From NCBI RefSeq assembly GCF_900117445.1, contig NZ_FPEJ01000013.1, positions 620,001 to 684,000 on the forward strand: a DNA stretch of 64,000 nt, written 5' to 3'. Position 1 is the stretch's first letter. Every line of letters begins with the position of its first letter. Source of the DNA: Hyphomicrobium sp. NDB2Meth4. GTDB taxonomy: Bacteria; Pseudomonadota; Alphaproteobacteria; Rhizobiales; Hyphomicrobiaceae. Position numbers and translations under genes: made by a program. This document shows positions 58,009 to 64,000 of this stretch, piece after piece. The notes under the pieces were generated by a model. The model worked only from the letters and a program-made list of their open reading frames with translations. It was not told the origin of the DNA and searched no databases.

Positions 58009-59210
58009 ATCGGCTCGCTCACCCCGCCGCTGCTGCAGTCGGCATCGGCATACTCGCCTGCGTTACGCATGCCGCGATCGTTGCGACGGGCGGATATTCA
58101 ATGCCCACTGCGCCGCTCCTCATCGCACTCGCTTGCGGCCTCGCCACCGGCGCTGCCGTAACAGGTATCGCGTGGGGGCAACAGCGTCGCACGCTCGCCA
58201 TTCTGCTGGTCTTCGCGCTGGGTGCGGGCGAGGCATATGCGCTGCTGATGACGGCCGAGCGCACGCTCGCACATCGCGAAAGTCAGCAGGCGCCGCTACG
58301 TGAGGCGGCGGCAAAGCATGAGGCAGCCTTGGCGCGCGTGAATCGAGCGCGGGACAGCGCATCCCAGTCGACGGTACCATCGCCCCGTCTTCTCGCAGCA
58401 GAGGCCTCTAGACGGGCCGCTGAGGAGGCGGTGCGCTCCGAGGCGAGCAAGCCGGGATGCCGCGAGAACTGCCGGCTTCTCCTGCAGCAGGCGGTTGACG
58501 CCGCTGCTCTTGAGGTCCGCTCCGCGCGAGCCGAGATCGCCGCGCACGAAGCGAAAGAGGCGGCGGCGATCGATGCTGAAAGGCGTGCGGCGCAAGCCGA
58601 GCTCGACGCCAATCCTGCACCGCCCAGCGCGACACCGCTCGCCGACCGCCTTGGCGTTGAGGCGTGGCGGATTGACTTGCTTGCGGCGGCCCTCGCGTCC
58701 ATTGCAGCCAACGGGCTTGCTGCGATCCTCATCGCATTTGCGTCCCATAGCCGACGCCCAGAACCTCATGCACACCTGCCGACTTATGCTGAGCCGGTTG
58801 CACTGCTCGAAAGCGGGTCATCGTCGGCCGACACGTCCGATCATGGAGCGCCAGCGGAGATCGCGCCGGCGCGGCATAGGCGATCTGCCGACGAGGCGGC
58901 CCGGTTCGCCTGCGATGTGCTTCGTCCTGACGATAGTGGACGCGTTCGGCTGCGCGACATCCTTCCCGCGTATCACAACTGGTGTGCAAGCCGTGGCCTA
59001 GACCCCCTAGCAGTCGACGAAATCGGCGCGGCGCTAGCCGCGCTCATTTCCCGAGCGGGCCTTCGCTACGGCGAGGCCAGCGGCGAGCCGGTGATCGTAG
59101 GCATCGTTTGGGCTGATGCTGGTGCGACTCTAGCGTCACCGCGGGATACCAAGGGCACCACGCCCTCCACTTCGGCATCGTTGGCACAACTAGCAACGAC
59201 GCCGATGTAG
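58005..59210 (+). CDS. Multi-pass coiled-coil membrane protein of the par operon
   Basis: The 401-residue protein has three N-terminal membrane segments (about 8-30, 36-58, 63-85), a long alanine/glutamate-rich coiled-coil (about 85-205) with one CRENC motif, a fourth membrane segment (about 225-248) and a soluble C-terminal domain. This last part (about 295-375, ACDVLRPDDSGRVRLRDILPAYHNWC) looks like a winged-helix of phage primase or replication proteins. Its coupled translation with parA suggests joint action. No family is recognised. Confidence 0.72.
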   Translation: MNRLAHPAAAAVGIGILACVTHAAIVATGGYSMPTAPLLIALACGLATGAAVTGIAWGQQRRTLAILLVFALGAGEAYALLMTAERTLAHRESQQAPLREAAAKHEAALARVNRARDSASQSTVPSPRLLAAEASRRAAEEAVRSEASKPGCRENCRLLLQQAVDAAALEVRSARAEIAAHEAKEAAAIDAERRAAQAELDANPAPPSATPLADRLGVEAWRIDLLAAALASIAANGLAAILIAFASHSRRPEPHAHLPTYAEPVALLESGSSSADTSDHGAPAEIAPARHRRSADEAARFACDVLRPDDSGRVRLRDILPAYHNWCASRGLDPLAVDEIGAALAALISRAGLRYGEASGEPVIVGIVWADAGATLASPRDTKGTTPSTSASLAQLATTPM

Positions 59211-59230
59211 CGAGCGGCCATTAGGCGCTG

Positions 59231-59345
59231 TGCCCAACACCGCCAACGCCGCCAACATCGCCAAGAATCCGCGCGGCGCCATTTGGCGGTCTGCGCCGTT
59301 GGATGACCCATGTACGCCAAGGCCGCCAATACCGCCAAGGCGGTG
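59231..59345. repeat. Two triplets of 9-bp direct repeats (CCGCCAA core) with one inverted copy
   Basis: CGCCAA-core repeats begin at 59240, 59249, 59258 and again at 59314, 59323, 59332, each exactly 9 bases apart. TTGGCGG at 59283-59289 is an inverted copy, and the last repeat forms ACCGCC/GGCGGT. The two triplets are in different frames and not inside a gene, so the repeat is in DNA rather than protein. This is the form of an iteron or centromere-like array. Confidence 0.75.
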
Positions 59346-59456
59346 TGTTGCTCAGAAGGCGGGGGGCGGCGGCATTGTTCGGAGGCGACTTGGATAGCGC
59401 TTCTCCGTGCGAATCGAATCGGCAGGCTTAACCCTCAGCGACAACGGAGGGTAGCG

Positions 59457-60095
59457 ATGACGACAAAGCCAGCAATGAATGGCCTGACGAAGGACTTCCA
59501 CCTGCAGGTGCCGATTACGGACGAGGTGGGCAGCGCTTGGACGAAGATCACTCTTCGCGAGCCGACACTTGCCGACATGATTGCCGTCGAGCGTAAGGTG
59601 ACTGCGCTAGGGAATGCGTTCACAGCAGATATGCTGTCGCTGCTCTCTAATTTGCCGGAGACCGCGGTCCGCAAACTCAAGTTCAGGGATTTGCGTCCCA
59701 TTGAAAGGTGGCTCAACTCGCTCCAGCACACCGTGGCCGATGATGATCCCCTGGAGGCTGTGCCCCAGCGCACGTTCAAACTACTCGTCCCACTGCAGAC
59801 GAACGGCGCGCCTATAACGTCGCTGACAGTTCGGGAGCCGGACCTCGACTGCGGCATCATGGTCGACAAGTTCAAGGGAGCCGCTGAGCAGCAAGCGGCG
59901 ATGATCGCGGCGCTTTCAGATCAGGTTATCCCCGTGATCACCCGGATGGCGATGCGCGACGTACGCCGCATCGATGCGTGGCTCAATTTTTTCTCGTTCG
60001 CTGGCGCCTTCTCGCCCGAGACGGGGGAGGGGATGTCGGCAAATCCAAGCTCCGCGGATGGCGTGACGTCGCCGCAGTTCTCGCAAGCGAGCTGA
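59457..60095 (+). CDS. Phage tail assembly chaperone, two-domain form
   Basis: The 212-residue protein starts at ATG 59457 with GGAGGG 6 nt upstream. It resembles the P2 gpE/Mu gp41 tail assembly chaperone family. The domain occurs twice: residues 13-89 (LREPTLADMIAVERK ... FRDLRPIERWLN) and 106-178 (VREPDLDCGIMVDKF ... MRDVRRIDAWLN). The two copies align end to end. Just after the second copy lies a slippery heptamer (59987-59993). The tape-measure gene follows directly, the standard order. Confidence 0.82.
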   Translation: MTTKPAMNGLTKDFHLQVPITDEVGSAWTKITLREPTLADMIAVERKVTALGNAFTADMLSLLSNLPETAVRKLKFRDLRPIERWLNSLQHTVADDDPLEAVPQRTFKLLVPLQTNGAPITSLTVREPDLDCGIMVDKFKGAAEQQAAMIAALSDQVIPVITRMAMRDVRRIDAWLNFFSFAGAFSPETGEGMSANPSSADGVTSPQFSQAS

Positions 60096-60187
60096 GCACG
60101 GGATTGGACCAGATCCGCAAGCTTCCGCTGACGGAAGCTGCCGAGTGGATGGGGTCCCTGCGGCGCATTAACGAACCGGAAGCTTGA
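59993..60187 (+). CDS. -1 frameshift extension of the tail assembly chaperone
   Basis: A T TTT TTC heptamer at 59987-59993 lets ribosomes slip back one base. Reading then continues at CTC 59993 for 64 codons to the stop at 60187, giving a protein of about 243 residues. The added part has LDQIRKLPLTEAAEWMGSLRRIN, coding-like and typical of gpE'-type tails. It has no good start of its own. Tailed phages widely keep this frameshift between chaperone and tape measure. Confidence 0.65.
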   Translation, partial: LVRWRLLARDGGGDVGKSKLRGWRDVAAVLASELSTGLDQIRKLPLTEAAEWMGSLRRINEPEA

Positions 60188-60191
60188 AGCA

Positions 60192-62276
60192 ATGGCCAAC
60201 CTTACGTCGAGCCTCGTGATCAGCCTGCGGGACCAAGTGTCTGGCCCCGCCGGCGGCGTATCGAAATCGCTCCTGAACATTCAGAGGGCGGCGGAATCGA
60301 TCGCGAGGGTCTCCTCGAAGCTGAACCTCGGCACCAAGAACCTGCTCAACCCATTGAAGGACGTCGGAACCGACAACCTCGACGAAACCTATTACCAGTG
60401 GGATCAGCTGGCTCAGCAGATCGCTGCCATATCCGAGACCGGCGCCGACGGAATGATGCGTCTCAAAGACGCCATCCGACGTGTGTCGACGGAGTCGAGG
60501 ACGCCGCCGCAGGACCTCATGGCGGCGGCAAAGGCCTGGCTCGAGCTGGGCAATAGCCTCGACACGTTTGAGAAGATCGCGGCGATCGCCGCGAAGACGT
60601 CGCGCATCACCGGCGTCTCTCCCGCGCAACAGATGACGGGCGTCAACTCAATTTTGCGCGCCTACGGCAAGGACCCGAACAACATCGAGGATGTTAGCCA
60701 CTTCGAGGAACTCTATCTCGTCGCGTCGAAGGGGATGGTGGGCGGTGCGCACGCCTTCGAGGAGGCGATGAAGACGTTCGCGCCGGTTGCCAAGGCCACG
60801 GGAATGACAGTCGAAGAGGCCGCAGCCCTGGTGCAAACGTTGGGCGGCCAGTTCGAGGCAGGTGAGATCGGCAACGCGCTGAAGACCGGCTTCGTGCGAC
60901 TGCTTCGGCCACGATCGGGAGCCCTTCCGCAGCTGCGCGCGGCCGGCATCGACTACACCAAGTGGTTCAATTTCGACATCGACAAGCTGCAGCGTGAGGG
61001 CGGACTGGATTTCGCGGAGCGACTGCGCGGCATGGGGCGTCGTGTCTCCCCAGAACTAGCGCGGGAGATCAATGAAGCGTTTGAGACGGCAGACCTTTCA
61101 GAGGGCGCTGGGCCGCTGCAGGATAAACTGACGGCGATCCTCACTGACGCTTACGGGCACTCGACCCGGAAAGGAAAGAAGGTCCTCGACGGCCAGACAA
61201 CCAAGGATATTGCAGCCGCCGTCGCCCAGCACGTCCAAGCCTATCGCGACGCGATGAAGGGTTTCAACGTTGCGCAGTTTCTCGATGACCTATCGAAGCA
61301 AGTGAACAATGTGCCTTTGCTCGACTCACTGTTCGGTGTGAACCGTCTGCCCCAGTTCCTCGATCTGCTTCGCCAGGCGGGCCACTTCCGCGATCGCCTC
61401 GAGAAGATCATTCACGACATGCCGGGCGCCATCGATCGCAAGTGGAAGGAATTCTTCGACAAGGCCGATTCCTACTCGAACGCGGTCAATAGGCTCACCA
61501 ACGCATGGGACAATCTTTGGAAGAAGATGGCCGACACGGGCGTCGGGTCCGACATCGCCACGATCATGAACGGTGTCGCACGAGCAGTGGAATGGTTGCA
61601 AAGCCTCGACCCCGTATGGTCCCGCATGTTTTTCTGGATGACCACAATTGGGAGCGCCGCCGCGGCTATTGTTGCGCCGTTGCTGCTCCTTGCGAAGCTG
61701 CGCAAGCTGTTCACCGTAGGCAAAGCCGCGATAGGTGCAGGGGAAGCTGCGGCCGGTGGCGCCGCGGCCGGCGCCGGAACGGCTGGTGTCGCAGTCGGTG
61801 GCGCCGCAGTGGCCAAGCGTTTCGGCCTCAAAGCGCTCGCTCGCATTCTTGGTTGGCCGCTCGCGTTGGCGCTTGCCGGCTATGATGCCTATGAGGGCTA
61901 CCAGAAGGATGGGTGGAAAGGCGCGATCCTCAATCCGCTCACGTTCGGGTTCTATTCGAGTGGCGATGAAGGCGCCGAGCCGAACGCAGCGCAGACCGCT
62001 GTCGCTGGTGGCCGCGCCGTCGCGAGCGGCAAGGATGCCGGGCTCTCGGAAATTCAGACCCAGGCGCAGGCCATTCCAGCCGCGGTCGCCGGTGCAATGG
62101 CGCAGGTCCGCACCATCCTCGCCGGCGTTGATCTGACGGCCGAGGGGCGACGGGCAATGCAAACGTACGCGAACGGGCTAGCTGAAGGTGCCTCGGCCGC
62201 TGCTGCGGCCGCCCGCGCCGCTGGCCACCAAGTGGGAAGCGCTATGAGAGGCGCGTATTCGGACGGAGGACGATGA
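60192..62276 (+). CDS. Phage tail tape-measure protein
   Basis: The 694-residue protein starts MANLTSSLVISLRDQVSGPAGGVSKSL, a common tape-measure opening. It then has the TP901-type segment (ISETGADGMMRLKDAIRRVSTES ... MTGVNSILRAYG ... AFEEAMKTFAPVAKATGMTVEEAAALVQ). Hydrophobic runs lie near 475-500 and 520-550, and an alanine/glycine-rich C-terminal third follows. It sets tail length and helps DNA injection. No further tail genes follow, so the tail module is incomplete. Confidence 0.9.
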   Translation: MANLTSSLVISLRDQVSGPAGGVSKSLLNIQRAAESIARVSSKLNLGTKNLLNPLKDVGTDNLDETYYQWDQLAQQIAAISETGADGMMRLKDAIRRVSTESRTPPQDLMAAAKAWLELGNSLDTFEKIAAIAAKTSRITGVSPAQQMTGVNSILRAYGKDPNNIEDVSHFEELYLVASKGMVGGAHAFEEAMKTFAPVAKATGMTVEEAAALVQTLGGQFEAGEIGNALKTGFVRLLRPRSGALPQLRAAGIDYTKWFNFDIDKLQREGGLDFAERLRGMGRRVSPELAREINEAFETADLSEGAGPLQDKLTAILTDAYGHSTRKGKKVLDGQTTKDIAAAVAQHVQAYRDAMKGFNVAQFLDDLSKQVNNVPLLDSLFGVNRLPQFLDLLRQAGHFRDRLEKIIHDMPGAIDRKWKEFFDKADSYSNAVNRLTNAWDNLWKKMADTGVGSDIATIMNGVARAVEWLQSLDPVWSRMFFWMTTIGSAAAAIVAPLLLLAKLRKLFTVGKAAIGAGEAAAGGAAAGAGTAGVAVGGAAVAKRFGLKALARILGWPLALALAGYDAYEGYQKDGWKGAILNPLTFGFYSSGDEGAEPNAAQTAVAGGRAVASGKDAGLSEIQTQAQAIPAAVAGAMAQVRTILAGVDLTAEGRRAMQTYANGLAEGASAAAAAARAAGHQVGSAMRGAYSDGGR

Positions 62277-62282
62277 CAATGA

Positions 62283-62444
62283 TCGACGAATGAGAAACGC
62301 TGGGGACGCAGCCGCAATATCTTCTACGTTTGCTGCTCGCGAGCGAAGCGCAACCTCGCCGTCATCGATCTGGCGCCCCGCTCAAACGCCAAGGACAAGG
62401 GCGTCGTGGCACTGTTCGGTGCTGAGGCTTGCCACTTCCTGTGA
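62283..62444 (+). pseudogene. 3' fragment of a UvrD-type helicase gene
   Basis: After a stop at 62280-62282 the frame encodes 53 residues with no good start, ending at TGA 62442. The run NIFYVCCSRAKRNLAVIDL matches helicase motif VI of the UvrD/Rep family (YVxxTRA-like). It is what remains of a C-terminus, placed directly after the tape-measure gene. It looks like the far side of a deletion or recombination junction. Confidence 0.55.
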
Positions 62445-62478
62445 GATCGGCGCCCGTTAAGCGGGTCGCGGATCCCGG

Positions 62479-62510
62479 CTAGTCCCGTAAAGTCTCATTA
62501 TCGGGACTAG
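62479..62510. repeat. Inverted repeat CTAGTCCCG-N14-CGGGACTAG
   Basis: CTAGTCCCG (62479-62487) and CGGGACTAG (62502-62510) are exact complements around a 14-base AT-rich loop. It lies beyond the helicase fragment and the convergent hypothetical gene. It may be a terminator, an operator or a recombination-site remnant. Confidence 0.45.
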
Positions 62511-62559
62511 GCCCCCTGCCGAAGTGGCAGCTCGCCGGCATAGCGGCGACGCGTTCCGC

Positions 62560-62826
62560 TCAGAGGCGCGAAGCTGCCTCTGCTCGCGCAATCCTCTCCA
62601 ACGTCTTACGACCCTTGGCCTTGAGCCTCTGAAGTTGCGAGATCAGTTCATCAATGCCCCGCTCGAACTCGTCAGGTGCAATCGCCTCATACGTCAGGCA
62701 GAAGACGCCCGGCTTGTCAGCTAGACTCGCTGGTCTGACCCCATTGGCTACGCCGACCGATATCCCTTTCCAGCCCGAGCCGTACGTCGCGACCTGAACT
62801 TCAAATGCTTCGTCAACTGCGGACAT
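62560..62826 (-). CDS. Hypothetical protein
   Basis: The 88-residue product starts at ATG 62826 with GAGGGAGG 6 nt upstream. It begins MSAVDEAFEVQVATYG, has a GVRPASLADKPGVFCLTYE middle, and ends in a basic helix (RLKAKGRKTLERIARAEAAS). No family is recognised. It is divergent from the RhuM-type gene. The good ribosome site supports it. Confidence 0.55.
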   Translation of the reverse strand: MSAVDEAFEVQVATYGSGWKGISVGVANGVRPASLADKPGVFCLTYEAIAPDEFERGIDELISQLQRLKAKGRKTLERIARAEAASRL

Positions 62827-62981
62827 GACCGCCTCCCTCGTGACAAATGAAGATTGGTCGCCGATTCTCCGGCCCAGCCATACGGTGGCGCCTGCGCTTT
62901 CCACAATCAGTTGCGCTGGGTGTTTGACTGCAACTGTCGATGGCGACTAGCGTCTTCGGAATTCTGGTGGGGTTGAGCAAA

Positions 62982-64000
62982 ATGTCGGAACCCGAAAAGC
63001 AATTGCATATTGTCGAAGACGAGGACACCGGGGACCAGTTTGTCATCTACACCACGACGGCAGGCGTCGAACTTGACGTTCGATTCGAAAACGAGGAGCC
63101 CTGGTTCACGCAGGCACAGTTGGCGAACATCTTCGGCGTCGACGTCCGCACGGTTAACGAGCACATTCAAAAATTTGTGGCCGAGGGCGAACTCGATAAT
63201 TCAACTATCCGGGATTTCCGGATAGTTCGCGAGGAAGGCGGTCGACGTGTAACTCGCCCGATCTCGCACTATGGATTGGACGTAGCTTTTTACGTTGGTT
63301 ACCGGGTCAACTCCGGCCAAGGCAAGCTGTTTCGCCGCTGGGCTACGACGATGCTCGTACAGCTGGCCACCAAAGGCTTCGTGATTAACGCTCGCAAGCT
63401 TAAGAACGAGCCGGATCACTTCGCCGATCTCCGGCGACTCATCCAGGATATTCGAGCCAGCGAGGCGAACCTCTACGCCGAGCTTCGTCGCATCGTCTCG
63501 ATGTGCAACGATTACGACCCCGGTTCTAAGGAGAGCAGGAACTTCTTCGCACTGTTCCAGAATCGGCTGCTCTTCGCCATTACCGGCCACTCAGCAGCGG
63601 GCATCCTCACTTCGCGTGCGGACGCGAGGCAGCCCAACATGGGTCTAAAAGCGTGGAAGGGTAACGAGCCGTTGCAGACCGATGTCTTGACGGCCAAGAA
63701 CTACCTGGGCGACCTCGAGCTTGAGGACCTAAACCGCCTCGTGGGAATGGTATTGGACTTCTTCGAAGATCAGGTGAAGCGAGGATTTCTCGTGTCGATG
63801 GCAGACGCCGAGGCAAAGCTGCAAGAGATCTTCACCGTCAACCGGCGACTGATGATGCCTGGGCTCGGGAAGCCATCCCACAACGCCGCTGAAAAGCATG
63901 TCAAGGAGCAATATAAAATCTTCGACTTAGCACGTCGCGACGAGCGCAAGCGTCTCGCCCTCGATGACTTGAACACCGCCTTTGCCCAGCTAGCTGCGCC
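62982..64000 (+). CDS. RhuM-family protein, cut by window edge
   Basis: From ATG 62982 the frame is open to the right edge (339 codons). It matches the RhuM (COG3943) family: ELDVRFENEEPWFTQAQLANIFGVD holds an HTH-like part, with VNEHIQKFVAEGEL, SHYGLDVAFYVGYRVNS, FRRWATTML and the FFALFQNRLLFAITGHSAAGI segment. RhuM was named from Salmonella pathogenicity island 3; its action is unknown. Such genes are frequent in defence or mobile islands. The C-terminus is not seen. Confidence 0.85.
   Translation, partial: MSEPEKQLHIVEDEDTGDQFVIYTTTAGVELDVRFENEEPWFTQAQLANIFGVDVRTVNEHIQKFVAEGELDNSTIRDFRIVREEGGRRVTRPISHYGLDVAFYVGYRVNSGQGKLFRRWATTMLVQLATKGFVINARKLKNEPDHFADLRRLIQDIRASEANLYAELRRIVSMCNDYDPGSKESRNFFALFQNRLLFAITGHSAAGILTSRADARQPNMGLKAWKGNEPLQTDVLTAKNYLGDLELEDLNRLVGMVLDFFEDQVKRGFLVSMADAEAKLQEIFTVNRRLMMPGLGKPSHNAAEKHVKEQYKIFDLARRDERKRLALDDLNTAFAQLAA

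Noticed and set aside
59310-59456. Upstream extension of the tail chaperone from ATG 59310
   Set aside because: The strong GGAGGG site before ATG 59457 and the start of family likeness there show that the extension is not coding; it runs through the repeat array.
54609-62300. Search for a tRNA gene or direct att repeats around the integrase
   Set aside because: No tRNA-like cloverleaf or T-loop sequence and no clear flanking repeat was found by eye; the element ends could not be placed.

Overview
The window is GC-rich chromosomal DNA from an alphaproteobacterium, most likely order Hyphomicrobiales (Rhizobiales). This rests on gene order and families rather than any database match: rpoZ-rsh ... 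pdxJ-acpS-lepB-rnc-era, dusB-ntrB-ntrC-ntrY-ntrX-dat-hfq-hflX, eno-ftsB-pdhA-pdhB-pdhC ... lpd ... lipA, a fused ispDF, and an NYN-domain gene beside rpoZ are all typical of that group. The genus cannot be read from the sequence alone.

Layout. 1-8.3 kb: NYN protein (cut by the left edge), rpoZ, bifunctional (p)ppGpp enzyme, a DUF2062 membrane protein, then a tightly packed pdxJ-acpS-lepB-rnc-era run. 8.3-10.6 kb: thrS, bounded by extragenic palindromic repeats. 10.6-20.9 kb: mostly minus-strand genes, including an L,D-transpeptidase, a divergent acyltransferase, the preQ0/preQ1 genes queF-queD-queE and queC, Dps, a periplasmic alpha-carbonic anhydrase and two small redox or zinc-type proteins. 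20.9-31.7 kb: eno, an FtsB-like gene, the pyruvate dehydrogenase genes with lipoate synthase and Lpd, plus two related small lipoproteins and two GlsB-type membrane proteins. 31.7-35 kb: pentapeptide protein, PncC, MarR regulator, IspDF. 35-45.4 kb: the nitrogen-regulation block dusB-ntrBC-ntrYX-dat-hfq-hflX. 45.4-54.6 kb: a deaminase, a DNA-repair ligase/exonuclease pair, and assorted secreted or metabolic genes.

Accessory region. From about 54.8 kb to the right edge the content changes. A tyrosine recombinase shares an operon with a ribbon-helix-helix-like protein. Divergent from it is a translationally coupled trio: a ParA ATPase, a small DNA-binding-like protein and a multi-pass coiled-coil membrane protein. 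Two triplets of 9-bp repeats follow the trio. Next come phage tail genes: a tail assembly chaperone with two copies of its domain and a textbook slippery heptamer for a -1 frameshift, then a tape-measure protein. The tail module stops there and abuts what looks like the last ~50 codons of a UvrD-type helicase, so the element is a remnant or mosaic. A hypothetical gene and a RhuM-family gene (cut by the right edge) end the window.

The points most worth attention are: (1) a PDH E2 subunit that appears to have no lipoyl domain while the E1 beta subunit carries one, with a small membrane protein gene translationally coupled to E2; (2) the ParA/RHH/membrane-protein/integrase cluster with its 9-bp repeat array and a 12-bp-arm operator-like palindrome; (3) the duplicated, frameshifting tail chaperone. 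No tRNA, rRNA or CRISPR array was found.
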